A stretch of 64,000 nucleotides of DNA from the NCBI RefSeq assembly GCF_008728515.1, contig NC_044978.1, positions 148,238,262-148,302,261 of the forward strand, read 5' to 3'. A model generated the notes under the pieces. That model ran no database searches and had not been told where the DNA came from. It saw only the letters and a list, made by a program, of their open reading frames with translations. This document shows positions 45,033-57,610 of this stretch, in pieces. The translations under genes were made by a program, and so were the position numbers. Numbering within the stretch: position 1 is the first letter of the stretch; every line of letters begins with the position of its first letter. This DNA comes from Papio anubis (Eukaryota; Chordata; Mammalia; Primates; Cercopithecidae).

Positions 45033-46265
45033 TGGAGTCCATTCAACCAGTATTTGATGAAGACCTGCTATGTGCTAGGCATCGTTCTAGGTAAAGTAAA
45101 ATTTTTAAAAGTGCCTGCTTTCATAGAGCTTTTATTCAAATGGGTGGTGAAATAATATAGCAGGCCCACATAGATGTAGTAAATGTGAAAGATCAAGAAG
45201 GAATTTAAGAAGAGTAGGGGACAGAGAGTGACAGAGAGCCACTGTTTTGGATAGCGTGTTCAGGGAAATCCTCTCTTATTAAGGTGACTTTGAATCACTG
45301 GAGAAAGGGTATTCCAGGAAGACGAACACAAAGTATAAAGTGAGACTTGAGGCAGGCACACAGCCAACATATTTAAGAAACAGCAAAGAGGCCGGGTGCA
45401 GTGGCTCACACCTGTAATTTCAGCACCTTGGGAGGTCCAGGTGGGTGGATCACTTGAGGTCAAAAGCTTGAGACCAGCCCGGTCAACATGGTGAAACCCT
45501 CACCTCTACTAAAAATGCAAAAATTAGCCAGGAGTGGTAGTGCACACCTATAATCCCAGCTACTTGGGAGGCTGAGGCATGAGAATCGCTTGAACCCGGG
45601 AGGCAGAGGTTGCAGTGAGCTAAGATGGCTCTACTGCACTGCATCCTGGGCGACAAAGTGGGACTCTGTCTCAAAAAAAGCAAACAAACAAAAAACAGCA
45701 AAAAGGTCAGAGTGGAGGGGAGAATAGGAGATGAGATCAAGAAGGCAAGTGGGTAAATCAGGTACAGTTTGCAAGGCAATAGAAAGAGCTTCTGATTGTA
45801 TTCAAAGAGATTTTGGAAGCCACTGGAGGGTTTTGAGCAGGGGATGGCATGATTTGGCTGACCTTTTAAAACCTCTGGCTATTCAGAAGAGACCATGGGG
45901 AGCAGGCCAAGGACACAGCAGGGAGAGCAGGCAGATGCTATTGCAATAGTCCAGGTAAAGATGGCAGGGGCTCAAGGCAGGGAAGTAGGACAGAGATGGG
46001 AAGAGATGAAGAATCGGATCCAGAATATATATAAAGGTAGAGCTGATGGATTGTATGTGGGGTTTGAAAGAAAAAGAGGCATCAAGATGATGCTAAGGTA
46101 ATTGGCCTGAACAACTGGAAGCTGGATCTGCCATTTAGTGAAATAGGACAAATAGGAGAGAATCCAGTTTGCTCTGGGCAAGGTCATGAGTTTGGTTTGG
46201 ATACATTAAGTTTAAGACGCCTACCAGACATCCAGGGGAAGATGGCAAATAGGCAATTGGATATA
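45033..46265 (+). mobile_element. L2 LINE, long fragment
   Basis: It follows the L2 3' region: 'gacctgctatgtgctaggca', 'tcagggaaatcctctcttat', 'gggtattccaggaagacg', 'gaagccactggagggttttg' and 'agcaggggatggcatgattt'. The Alu at 45390 splits it. Confidence 0.75.
45390..45692 (+). mobile_element. Alu SINE in L2
   Basis: Sense Alu with flanks aaacagcaaagag (45378-45390) and aaacagcaaaaag (45693-45705). Confidence 0.94.
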
Positions 46266-46282
46266 AGAATCTGGCATTCCAG

Positions 46283-46586
46283 GGCTGGGCATGGTGGCTC
46301 ACACTTGTAATCCCAGTTTGGGAGGGCAAGGTGGGAAGATTACTTGAAGTCAGGAGTTTGAGACCAGCCTGGCTAACATGGTGAAACCCTATCTCTACTA
46401 AAAATATGCAACTTCGCCAGGAGTGGTGGTGCATGGCTGTAATCCCAGCTACTCAGGAGGCTAAGGTACGAGACTTGCTTGAACCTGGGAGGCAGAGGTT
46501 GCAGTGAGCCAAGATGGCACCACTGCACTCCAGCCTGGGGGACAGAGCAAGACTCTGTCTCAAAAAAAAAAAAAAAAAAAAAAAAA
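46283..46586 (+). mobile_element. Alu SINE with perfect 17-bp duplication
   Basis: Target duplication agaatctggcattccag at 46266-46282 and 46587-46603. A 'cactt' block is missing near 46317 and the A tail is about 26 bases. Confidence 0.95.
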
Positions 46587-46603
46587 AGAATCTGGCATTC
46601 CAG

Positions 46604-47082
46604 GAATACATACAAGATGGACATATAAAAGCCTCCCTCTTTGGGAGAGCCACAGACATGGGACTCCAACCTGTGAGAAGTACAGAGGCAGGACCCCAGC
46701 CCCAGGGGACCTGGAAGGCAGAAGGCTGTTCTCGAGCCTTAGAGTTTAATGTCATTTATTCCACTGGGCTTTTGACTTGTCTGGGATCTTTCACTCCCTT
46801 CTTCTTTCCTGTTTCTCCCTTTTGCAGTGTGAATGTCTATCCCGCGCCTGTCCCACCACTGTGTTTTGAAAGCATATGACTTGTTTGGGTTCACAGGTCA
46901 CAGCTGGAGAGGAATTCACCCCAGGATGAGTCTTACCCATATCTGATTTAAGTGATATTTAGACGAGACTTTGGACTTTAGATTTTTAAGGTAATACTGG
47001 AGTAAGACTTTGGGGGCTGTTGGAATGAGATGAATGTGTTTTGCATGAGAGAACATGAATTTTGAGGGGTCAGAGGCAGAAT
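46604..47082. other. non-repetitive stretch
   Basis: Nothing recognised. Confidence 0.4.
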
Positions 47083-47435
47083 GCTATAAACTGAATATTT
47101 GTGTTCCCCCAAAAGTCATATGTTGAAACCTGTTCCTTTCATGGTTGTATCTGAAGGTGGGTCCTTTGAAAGGTGATGACATCATGAGGGTGGGGCCTTC
47201 ATGAATGAGATGAGTGCCCATATAAAAGACCCCAGAGAGCTCCATTACCCTTCCCTCAAGTGAGGACAACCATCTGTGAACCAGGAAGCAGAACCTCACC
47301 AGACGTGGAACCTGCCAGAAACATGATCTTTGACTTCTCAGCCTCAGGAGAGCTGTCAGAAATAAGTTTCTATTGTTCATAAGCTACCTAGTTTACAGCA
47401 CTCGTTAGTAGCCTGAATGGATTAAGGCAGGCTCC
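47083..47435 (+). mobile_element. MaLR-type LTR (MST/MLT1 group)
   Basis: From 'tgctataaactgaatatttg' to 'gtagcctgaatggattaag', with a TATAAAAG box at about 47221 and a 'gaaataagtttc' poly(A)-like block. Inverted relative to 26626-26953. Confidence 0.75.
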
Positions 47436-49350
47436 TTAAAAAGCCTGCATTTAAAAAGCCACATCCTCATTTAATGTTATGTAAATCTCAAAAGAAACTA
47501 AATAACAACCCAGAGCAAATTGAAGCAGTGAAATAAAACAGTCTTTAAACTAACTCCTTTCCCACACAAATACACACTCCCACACACACCCCACAGGATC
47601 ATAGTTCCCCACCCAATTTTCATTAAGAGATTCTTTCCCAACCGAGACAATCATGAACTACGCAGGCCACCAAACCACCCTCCTTCTCCTCTAATGCATC
47701 CTTTCACTGGCATTAGAAACAGTTAAAAAAAAAAGTACCATTTCAGGCAATACAACGAAAGCAGCTGAGAGAGAGAGGGGGCCAGGCTCAACATTGTTTC
47801 TGGCAGGAAGAGAAGTTCCAGAGAATCTGATAATCAGAGGCTTTCATTTTCTTGCTCAAACCCGAGATGACTTTATCTAAAACTAATAACTTGGCAAGAG
47901 TACTTCTACAAACTGCCCCGCCTCCACCTCCATTAAGTACAGAAAGAGTTCAAAGAGTAAAGACATACATAATATTTGCTGTAAGAAAAGTAGATCTTTA
48001 ACATGAAAAAGATGCCTGAATTCATGAGAAGGGTGAAGCCGCCTCTGCTGGATCTAGATTTGGTTGGCGATGCGTCTGCAAGCCACCCAGACCCGCAGCC
48101 AGACCCTGTGGCCACCACACAATCAAAGGGACTTTTATATTAGACACTGAAAGGCTTCGCTGTGGGCAGCCTGAGTAAGGGAGCAAAGAGAGGCCAGCAG
48201 AGCTGCTTCCTCACACCAGAGGACGGAAGGCAGGACCCCTGTTTCTCTTCCTGGAAAAGTCCTACGGATTGCACAGTTCCCTCACTATAAAGTAAACAAC
48301 AGGCATTAGAACTCTGCCACCCAAATAAATACAGGGCTCATTTGTGTGTCTAATGGTTAACACGAGGTGCAAATGCCACGGGTCACATGTGTTAATTCAG
48401 AAAGAAAACAAATGCAATCGCGCCATTAATAATTGACTTGGGCTTTTAACTCCCACGATGGGATGAATACTTCAACTTTCTTCAGAAGAACAGTAATAAA
48501 GAACAGTGGCCCCAAATTGGGCTCCCAGTGGCTTTTTAATCAGAGAAGATTGCCAGGGCCATAGATTTAACATTGGCAATTAAACTTCATGGGTCAAATA
48601 AACGCACTGGCCTGGTGTATTTCCCGAAAACCCTGTCTTCGATAATGCCGTAAATTGGAATTGCATTGCACAAAAGAAGCTGATTCTAACTCCTGCAAAG
48701 AAAGTTCACAAAAGTTCACATTTAACTTGGCAGGCCAAGGCAGGGCACTTTGGCAACTGCAGAGATTCTGATTTCAATTCCCTAAGTCTGCCCTCAGGAT
48801 TTCGTTCTCCAGAGGATGGATTGGCAGCAGGAAGGTCCCTCTGTGATTGATTTATTAGTTCCAATGCTTTATTTACAATTTTACAGGATATTGTAGAAGG
48901 GCAGCAAAACCAGTTCCATGGAAGTGAATCAAGTCTCATGCGGTTTGATGTTTTCTTCTGACCTTGTAAACCTCTCCCCTAACCCCATTACTTTTTTGGA
49001 GTTTGTGTGAGCAAACCTAGGAAAGCTGGTTTGGAGTATGTAACTGGGTGAGAAATCTTTTTTGTTTAATTTTGTTTTAAAGCTCACATCACCTTTGTTC
49101 TCCAGGCCTCAAAACATGTAGAAAAGACTGCCCTTAAAAAAGGGAGGTGGGGGTGGGGTTCGGGGACAACTTAAGGGAGTGGCACTGAATAGAGGTATCA
49201 TAAGCACTTGAGTCTACAAGCACAGGGTCTGGTCATGTTTTCCAGCACCTGAGGGGACTTTCTAATCATCAGATCCACAACCATTATTGGCTCCCATTTC
49301 CAACAAAGTTAAATCTAAGAGTTTTCACTACTGGATTCTTATGTAGCTTT
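47436..49350. other. 1.9-kb largely repeat-free stretch
   Basis: No repeat recognised. It has balanced composition with TAAT-type and CAAT-type motifs concentrated at 48330-48960. Open frames are short. See findings for a possible conserved non-coding element. Confidence 0.5.
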
Positions 49351-49483
49351 CCAGTCATATGTCCCATTACATCTTCTTCCCCCCATTTTGTCAACACCAC
49401 CCACCTATACACACAGTCAGCCACAGCCCTCCCCACCTCTGCTCCCTGAATTCCTGCCTACCAACAGATACTCTCCTAACACA

Positions 49484-49590
49484 CAAGAGCACCCACACAC
49501 ATGCACACGTGCACACACATGCGCACATACACCCATGCATACATACATGCACACACGCATACATACACGTGCACATACACACACACACAC
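49484..49590. repeat. CA/CATA microsatellite
   Basis: Alternating purine-pyrimidine run with CACA, CATA, GCGC and CGTG units. Confidence 0.92.
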
Positions 49591-49599
49591 TTCACTTGG

Positions 49600-49790
49600 A
49601 GCATATACTGAGAACCTTCAATGTGCCAGACACAGACCTAAAATCTTCCCAACAAACCTATCAGTTGAGATTAACTTCTTAATCACCCCACATTTTACAA
49701 GTGAAGAAAGAGTCTCAGAGAGATTCGGTCACTTGCCTAAAGTCACACAGCTGGTAAGGATTATAGAGACAAGGCTAGCACCCAGTTTCA
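49600..49790 (-). mobile_element. MIR SINE, antisense
   Basis: It contains 'atgtgccagacacagac', 'gaagaaagagtctcagagag' and 'cttgcctaaagtcacacagc'. Confidence 0.8.
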
Positions 49791-49811
49791 TGACTCCTGA
49801 ATAGAACTGTT

Positions 49812-49853
49812 ATTTTAATGACAAAAACCACAATTACTTTTACATCAGCCTAA
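49812..49853. mobile_element. MADE1 half-element
   Basis: Only one arm is present: 'taatgacaaaaaccacaatt' then 'acttttacatcagcctaata'. The partner arm is missing, so no hairpin. Confidence 0.75.
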
Positions 49854-49859
49854 TACTAT

Positions 49860-50277
49860 CCTCTATACCCTCTCCCACCAACTCCTTCAAACCTGCCTGT
49901 TCAAACATGATGTTTTATATTTTCTATTAACGCATCACACTAAGATGGCTTTCCAGGTGCCTGCCATTGAAATTCACTTTTCTGTCTCCTACATTCCCTT
50001 TGTATTTTGATTTAACCTCTTAACAAAATCGACTTTGTGTCAAAGTTAATATGTATCTGTCTCCCTAAGGATACTGAGTACAGGCTATGGCTAATGCGGT
50101 TATGAGTCCCCAACAATACTTAGCATCATGCGTTGCACATAATAAACATTTTAAAATATTTGTTGACTCAGAAAAACACTCCTGAACCTTTTCAATAATG
50201 TGAGCATGCCAACAGAGAATGGGAAAACGGAAAACCTTACTTGGCATTGGTTTTTGTTGTCATTGGGTTTAAGACTT
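49860..50277. other. mostly non-repetitive stretch
   Basis: An L2-like tail lies near 50110-50165; nothing else. Confidence 0.4.
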
Positions 50278-50570
50278 TATTTTTTAGAGCAGTTTTAGGT
50301 TCACAGCAAAATTGAGCGGAAGGTACAGAGATTTCCCATATAACCCCAGTTCCCACACATGCAGGTAAGCCTCTCCCATATGAACATACCCTACCAGAGA
50401 GGTATATTTGTTACAACTGACAGATACACTCACACGTCATAATCACCTAAAGTCCATAGTTTACATGAGGGTTCACTCTTGGTATAGCACACTCTGTGAG
50501 TTTGGGTTAATGATAATGACATGTATCCCCCATTATGGTATTATACAGAATCACACTGTTTTGTTTTAGA
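50278..50570. mobile_element. old L1 3' UTR fragment
   Basis: Familiar L1M words: 'agagcagttttaggttcaca', 'cataatcacctaaagtccat' and 'tagtttacatgagggttcac'. Strand not assigned. Confidence 0.65.
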
Positions 50571-51039
50571 TCTTTCCCCTTACTCTTGAGTGAAAGCCAG
50601 CACAATGAATGCTCAGTACCCTGACCAATTCTATTTAATCTGGAATAAACCAGAAGGGTCTGGGAGAAATTCCAGGTGCCCTGCATTTCTATGTGAACGT
50701 TGAGGGCCGATTCCATGGAGTCTCAGTTTTTACAGCTGGTCCCTCCTCTCCAACTCTTCCTTTGTATCTGGTTGGTTTTGTGACCCAGAATATCCACAAA
50801 TACACTTCATGAGGTCAATTTTTCTGTCAATAACTAAGGCCTGGCCTAGGGACAATTTCCCACCCAACTAACTTTATTCAACCAAACTCACCGTAGTGAC
50901 AGAAAAACAACCCTAAAAACAGCACACTGGAGAAAAAACAGCAAACATAATAAATATACACACAAATAAAATATGTCTTGCAAAGGGTAGAAAGCAAAAT
51001 AGAGGAAGACAGGCAGAGATCTTATGTCAAAAGTCTGTG
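50571..51039. other. non-repetitive stretch
   Basis: Nothing recognised. Confidence 0.4.
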
Positions 51040-51450
51040 TAGTGTAAGGTAAGTAGTATAGATTTTTGGACCTAGACTAAGTTTGAATCCAAGCTGTACC
51101 ACTTTTAACATATGACCTTGGATGAGGTATTAAATTTATCTATGCCTCAGTTCCCTCCTGGAAAAAACACAAAAAATAATAGGTCTACTTTAATAGACTT
51201 TTTGTGAGGTTAGATATGCTGTTACATGCTAAGTGTTTAGAAGCATGCCTGGCACATAGTAAGCTTTCAAGGACACTATTATGGTTATGACCAAAATTCT
51301 TAAGAGTCATGTTTATGGAATCCTGGGAAAAGCACAGATCTTTGAGTTAGCAGACCTGAGATAAATTCTAGCTCTGCCATTAAATAAGCTGTGTGATCTT
51401 GAGCCAGTTCTACCATCTCTCTGAGCTTTAGTTTCCTCATCTGCACTTGG
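51040..51450 (+). mobile_element. two MIR SINEs in tandem
   Basis: MIR cores at 51040-51285 ('tgcctcagttccctcctgga') and 51340-51450 ('agctttagtttcctcatctg'). Confidence 0.75.
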
Positions 51451-51510
51451 ACTCAGACTGTCATGAATCTCTCAAGTCCTTTCCTGTTTCTGGAGATGGG
51501 AAAGGCACTT

Positions 51511-51881
51511 TGATATGGTTTGGCTCTGTGTCCCCACCAAATCTCATCCTGAATTGTAATCCCCACGTGTCGAGGGAGGGTCCTGGTCGGAGACAATTGG
51601 ATCCCGGGGTCAATTTCCTCCATGCTGTTCTCATGATATTGAGGGAGCTCTCACGAGATCTGATGGTTTTTAAAGTGGCAGTTTTTCCTGCGCTTCCACT
51701 TCACTCCCTCCTGCCGCCCTGTGAGGAAGGTTCCTGCCTCCGTTTCACCTTCCGCCATGATTGTAAGTTTCCTGAGGCCTCCCCAGCCATGCAGAACTGT
51801 GAGTGGATGAAACCTCTTTCCTTTATAAATTACCCAGGCTCAGATAGTATCTTCAAAGCAACATGAAAATAGACGAATACA
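51511..51881 (+). mobile_element. THE1/MST-type MaLR LTR
   Basis: It starts 'tgatatggtttggctctgtg' and has 'cacgagatctgatggttttt', 'ccttccgccatgattgtaag' and 'tcctttataaattacccag', ending 'gacgaataca'. Flanks cactt and ccctt are near-identical 5-mers. Confidence 0.92.
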
Positions 51882-52403
51882 CCCTTTTTTTGTCAGTTTC
51901 CCTTCTCTCCCTCGAATTCTCCCGTGGACTCTAGGTTATTCTGAAGTGGTATCAGTTGTCCACCCAAGATACGGTGCAGGTCCCAGGTATAGTATTATCA
52001 CGCCTTAGTCAGTTCTCACTGGATGCGTCCATCCATCAGAAGCAGATTCACCAGCCACTGTCAGAACTGAGTCTACCCAGTCAGAAAGCTTCGTTCCATC
52101 CCTTCCTTATCCAGTATTTTAATCGGGGATACTAGCATTAAGTACCCCTCACCAGTGGCTCTGGCGTCTCTTTGCTGACTTTAGCCTAAACATATGGCTA
52201 CAAACAGCAGTCTCCCACTGCCAGAAGCAGCATTCTTAGCCATCATGGTCTCAAACCCTGCAGTAGCTCCTTGAGTGCCCAGCATACTCTGGCTTCTGGT
52301 TTGAGGAGCTCCTTCCAGAACTTGGCAAACCGTGAACCTTTTCAAGCTCAAATTGTCAGCTCTAAATATCTTCCTCAATTGTCCTGAATGATTCCTCTCT
52401 CAG
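51882..52403. other. spacer between inverted THE1 LTRs
   Basis: Unique-looking sequence; not THE1 internal sequence. Confidence 0.5.
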
Positions 52404-52765
52404 TGTATTAGTCCGTTTTCATGCTGCTGATAAAGACATACCCAAGACTGGGTAATTTATAAAGAAAAAGAGGTTTCATGGACTCACAGTTCCACATAGC
52501 TAGGGAGGCCCCACAGTCATGGCGGAAGGTGAAAGGCATGTCTTACATGGCTGCTGGCAAAGAGAGAATGAGAGCCAAGCGAAAGGGGTTTCCCCTTGTA
52601 AAACCACCTGCTCTGCTGAGACTTATTCACTATTATGACAACAGTATGAGGGAAACTGCCCCTATAATTTAATTACCTTCCATCGGGTCCCTCCCACAAC
52701 ATGGGAGAATTATGTGAGCTACAATTCAAGATGAGCTTTGGGTGGGGCACAGCCAAACCATATCA
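52404..52765 (-). mobile_element. THE1/MST-type MaLR LTR, inverted partner
   Basis: The plus strand starts 'tgtattagtccgttttcatg' and ends 'agccaaaccatatca', the complement of a THE1/MST LTR. Flanks ctcag and ctccg differ at one base. Confidence 0.92.
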
Positions 52766-53179
52766 CTCCGGGAGCCCCATATATTATTTTAGAATCCCAT
52801 CATTACACTATTATGCACAAATAAATTTAATGTCTCAACACATTAATCATCAAAAAAGAATGGCTGAGAGGAGAAAAGAGATCTCTGGCATGAAAACTTG
52901 CCAAATAAAAAGGTAAAGGACCATGCTCTTCCCTCATTTGGATCTTAATTTGGAGTTTAGGCATGTCAGTGCTTAAAAAGAAAGTCATACCACTAGTGAT
53001 AGCATAGCCAGGATTCAACCCTGGGGTCTGAGCTCCAGTGTCCATGCTCTTATTCATGTTCTACATTTTGGAGTGAAAATTTTATATCACAAAATTTTAA
53101 TTCTTCAATAATTAGTATACATATAAATGTAGTTTTGAATCAAATTTCCAAATAATTTTTCTCAAAATTGTATATGACA
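52766..53179. other. non-repetitive stretch
   Basis: Nothing recognised. Confidence 0.4.
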
Positions 53180-54830
53180 ATCTTAACATACATATGGAAG
53201 AAGAGATATGGCAGAAAAAACAAGAAATATGAAAAAAAGGAATAATAAAGTGAACTTGCCTTATCAGATAATAGCACATACTATAGATCCACTATTATCC
53301 TTATCAGGATATCCATACTATTATTCCCATCAGATAATAGCACATACTGTAGATTTCATTATAGATTATATTAAAATACTATTATACCTCCATCTTAAAA
53401 TGCATAATTAAATTCCAAATTGACTAGACTTAAATATAAAAAACAAAATAATAGAAATATTACAAGATAGAATACTACACATAATCCTAAAATTGACAAA
53501 TACTTTCAAAACTGAGATCAAGAGCCAGAAGCTTGAAAATAAAAGATAAACATATTTATTTTGTGGGAAAAAAACATTGTCATACACAAAATTAGTAAAA
53601 AAAAATTATTATTTAGTTGAAAAATAGTAAAGAATTGTAGATTAGTAAAAAAAGTGAAAAATAACAGATTTGAAATGAATTTACAACACCTATAATATAA
53701 AAAGAGCATTTACTAATTGGGAAGAAAAAGCTCAGAAAACTATGCAAAAGACAAATAGCAAAATTATTTAAATTAATTATGATCAGGGAAATGCAAATTT
53801 ATGCAACAATGAGGTATCACTTTACTCTCATTATATGCCAAAAGGTTTTTATATTGAAAATACCAAGTGACTACTGGATTCGGCGAAGAGGGTACTTTCT
53901 CATATAGTGCTGACAGAAATGTAAATTGTCACGGCCTTTTTGGAAAGCAATCTAACAATGTCTATTACAATTTAATAAATATCATATACCGTACTACCCT
54001 TCAATTCCACCCCTGGGAATCTATCCCATAAACATAAAACCACTAGTAGGAAGAACATGTTTACAAGGATTTTATTGTAGCCTTGTTTGTAGCGGCAAGC
54101 TTGAAACAATATTCATCCAGTAGGAGAATGGTCCAATAAATTATGCATATTCACACAAATGGAGACTTTTATAACCTTTAAAAGAATGAATTAGAGCTGT
54201 ATCAGTTGGCTTAGAAGGCGTTCCACGAGGCATAACTGAATGTAAAACAGGTCCAGGCAGGGTGGCTCACACCTGTAATCCCAGCACTTTGGGAGGCCAA
54301 GGCAGGAGGATCACGAGGTCAGGAGTTCGAGACCAGCCTGACCGACATGGTGAAACCTGTCTCTGTTAAAAATGCTTAAAAATTAGCCAGGCGTGGTGAT
54401 GCGTGCCTGTAATCCCAGCTACTCAGGAGGCTGGCACAGGAGAATCGCTTGAACCCAGGAGGCAGAGGTTGCACTGAGCAGAAATCATGCCACCACACTC
54501 CAGCCTGGGCAGCAGAGCAAGACTGCATCTCAAAACAAATAAATAAATAAATCACAAATATGTATAACATGAACCAATTCTTGTAGAATAATGACAAGTC
54601 TGCATTTGTATGACTGCAGGTGAATGCAGGAAAATTGGGAAGAAAACATCCTGGGCTGCAACATGGTTACTTGGTGGAGGCTGAGACCTACGGACAATGA
54701 AGGAGAAGAGAGGAGGAGGAACTCAGGAGAGGAGAATCAAGCACAAAATGACAAGGAAGATAAAAGACTGGAGGATATACGCTCACATTTTTGAAATATT
54801 ATATGTGTGTGCATATATAAAGAAACTAAT
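53180..54830 (+). mobile_element. old L1 LINE 3' region
   Basis: L1 wording: 'cagggaaatgcaaatttatg', 'caatgaggtatcactttact', 'ccacccctgggaatctatcc'. It is split by the Alu at 54252. A 66-bp-period duplication ('tcagataatagcacatact' at 53264 and 53330) lies inside. Confidence 0.75.
54252..54552 (+). mobile_element. Alu SINE in L1
   Basis: Sense Alu with an AAAT-repeat tail. Confidence 0.93.
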
Positions 54831-55659
54831 TTTTTATTATTTACAATCTAATCAGAAAAAAAAGAGAGGATCTTTGACCATTTTATTCTCATCATCAGGG
54901 AGAAGTTTGCCCTGTAAAGCAAATGTGATGGGTCCCTCCTGTGTGTGTGGAGTAGCCCTAGGACATCTCAGCTCTGGGACCTTGTGGTGAGGCAAGGTTT
55001 TGTTTTATACCCGCCTTTCTTATTCCTTCTCTATCCTGAAAATCCACTCCACCTGCCTTTCCAGAGGAAAAGAACAGGGACAAGGTGAGCATAATAATCT
55101 CTCTAAGTCAGATAATGAGGGACCATCATCAGTCTTAGCAAAAAAAGAATAATTCATTGTGTAGAGATACATTCTGAAGTATGTGAAGCCACCTTAGAAG
55201 ATACACAGGACCCAGGGATCGCATGCAGACTCTGGAATTTGAAGCCAGAAAACTGGGAACAAAACACATCTGTGACATAGGGAGGAAAAGAGAGAAAGAG
55301 AAAACTGGAACAACTTCTATTTCCTGAAGTATAGCTAATCAGATACTCAGAGCAACCCTCCTGCTGAAAACAGCTAATATGGTTAATAAAACGTTTAAAA
55401 ACTCACCTTTCTAAATGTATCACTGAGCTGCTAATATAAGAAAGACTCCTCAGAGACCAGAGATAAAAGTAAAAATTTAAGTAATCCACTTTGTTCCTGG
55501 GTGCTTGAGCCAAACTGACATCATTGAACTTTTGTTTTGACAGAGAGAATGTATAAGCTGCGTGTCATCTAAGATAAGAAATATAAGGAGATCTGGTCCT
55601 CTGAAGATCTGGATCCTCCCACATCAAAACTGTGAGTATTAGGGTTAACTAGAAATAAA
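54831..55659. other. non-repetitive stretch
   Basis: Nothing recognised. Confidence 0.4.
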
Positions 55660-55774
55660 CCCACCCCACAGAAGAGGAAATAATGTTAAGAGCAGAAATG
55701 AATAGATTTAAATATAAACATACAATAGAGAGGATCAATAAATCCAAAGTTGGTTCTTTGAAAAAGTCTTATAA

Positions 55775-55945
55775 AAAGCTGGGCATGGTAGTATGTGCCT
55801 GTTAGTCTCAGCTACTCAGGAGGCTTCGTCAGGAGGATCAGTTGAACCCAGGAGTTCAAGGCTGTATTGAGCCATGATCATGCTACTGCACTCCAGCCTG
55901 GGCAACATGCATAGTAAAAACCTGACTCTGAAATTTAAAAAATAA
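55775..55945 (+). mobile_element. Alu monomer (FAM/FRAM-like)
   Basis: One monomer: 'agctgggcatggtagtatgt ... tgcactccagcctgggcaac', without the second arm. No 7SL S domain, so not a 7SL copy. Confidence 0.75.
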
Positions 55946-56469
55946 ACACATTTAAAAATATGGAAAGCCTCATTAAGTTAACCAACTTCTGGCAATACTG
56001 ATCAAAAAAGAAAAAGAGCAATCATTTTTTAAAACTATATCATGAATGAAAAAGGTTGCTGCAGACATTACAAAGATAAAATGTTATAAATATGCACCCC
56101 CAAGTGAAAACAGGTGAAAAGGGAAAATTCTTAGAAAATATGAAATATTAAAATGTTTTCATGTATAAAATACTAAAATGTAGGAGAAAAAATAATTGTT
56201 TTAGGAATATTTTTTAAAATGAACCCGTAGTTTAAAATCTTCCCTCAAAGTAAACATATCATTGCAATCTTAGGTAAATTATTCCATGAAATAGAAAAAT
56301 AGATAGCTGTTTCCATTTTATAAGGCTATAGAATAAACAACTAATACCAAAAACCAAGGACAGTTTGAAAAAGGAAAATTACAAAGTGATTTCACTCATG
56401 AACATTGATACAAAATGCTAAACAAAACATTAGCAAACTGAATCTATCGATAAATAAGGAAAGAAGATA

Positions 56470-56767
56470 GGCTGGGTATGGTGGCTCATGCCTGTAATCC
56501 CAGCACTTTGGGAGGCTGAGGCGGGTGGATCACCTGAGGTCAGGAGTTCGAGACCAGCGTGGCCAACATGGCGAAAGCCCATCTCTACTAAAAATACAAA
56601 AATTAGCTGGGCATAGTGGCAGGAGCCTGTAATCCCAGCTACTTGGGAGGCTGAGGCAGGAGAATCGCTTGAACCTGGGACACAGAGGTTGCAGTGAGCT
56701 GAGATCATAACCCTGCACTCCAACCTGGGCAACAGAACAAGACTCTATCTCAAAAAAACAAAACAAA
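56470..56767 (+). mobile_element. Alu SINE
   Basis: Sense Alu. 'agaagata' flanks both ends. Tail is (CAAAA)n-like. Confidence 0.94.
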
Positions 56768-56914
56768 ACAAAAAACAGAAGAAGATAATACAACATAATG
56801 AACTGACTGCATTAACAGATCAAAAAAAAAATCACATGATTATTGTAAGAGATGCAGAAAAGCAGTCAATAAAAATTGACATCTATTTGAAATGGTCCCA
56901 TAGACGATTGTTTT

Positions 56915-57214
56915 TTTGTTTTTGTTTTTTTTGAGGCGGAGTCTCGCTCTGTCGCCCAGGCTGGAGTGCAGTGGCAGGATCTCAGCTCACTGCAAGCTCC
57001 GCCTCCCAGGTTTATGCCATTCTCCCGCCTCAGCCTCCCGAGTAGCTGGGACTACAGGCACCCGCCACCACGCCCGGCTAGTTTTATGTATTTTTTAGTA
57101 GAGACGGGGTTTCACCGTGTTAGCCAGGATGGTCTCAATCTCCTGACCTCATGATCTGCCCGTCTCAGCCTCCCAAAGTGCTGGGATTACAGGCTTGAGC
57201 CACTGAGCCCGGCC
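56915..57214 (-). mobile_element. Alu SINE, AluY-like
   Basis: Antisense and well preserved. Flanks 'gacgattgttttt' and 'gaggattgttttt' differ by one base. Confidence 0.94.
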
Positions 57215-57254
57215 GAGGATTGTTTTTAGACAAACATAGAAATCGATGCTTCTG

Positions 57255-57610
57255 CTGTTAAAGCTTGAAACATGTATTTGTTTTGTCTGAGTTTCTTCCT
57301 CAGGAAAGGACCTTTAGGCCTCTCAAAAAAAAGTATCAAAGAACTGGAACTCATCAGATCACTTTACCAGATGCCTCCTTGCCCCTCCTTAGTTTCTGTT
57401 TTCTTACACATTGTTTGTTACATTTTTTTCCCCTGCTATATAAACCCCTAGTTTTAGTCAGTCAGGCAGATGGATTCACTGAACTCCTGTCTCTGCCGCT
57501 GCAGCACTCAGTTAAAGCCTTCTTCCTTGGCAATACTTGTTGTCTCAGTAATTGGCCCTCTGTGCAGTGAGCAGCAGGACCTAGTCCAAATCCCTAGTTT
57601 TTGGGTAACA
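57255..57610 (+). mobile_element. solitary ERV1-type LTR
   Basis: TATA box 'gctatataaacccc' near 57436. A degraded poly(A) region ('cagttaaagccttc') is followed by 'tgtctcagtaattggccctc', and the end is 'tttttgggtaaca'. Related to the LTR at 8127-8662. Confidence 0.7.

Larger units (their letters stand above)
55660..56910 (+). mobile_element. old L1 ORF2 fragments
   Basis: 'aatccaaagttggttctttg' near 55740 and further ORF2-like text to 56460, continuing around the Alus at 56470 and 56915. Confidence 0.65.

Noticed and set aside
51447..51866. 139-codon plus-strand frame
   Set aside because: It is almost entirely THE1/MST LTR sequence.
55775..55945. Possible second 7SL pseudogene
   Set aside because: It lacks the 7SL S domain and fits a free Alu monomer.
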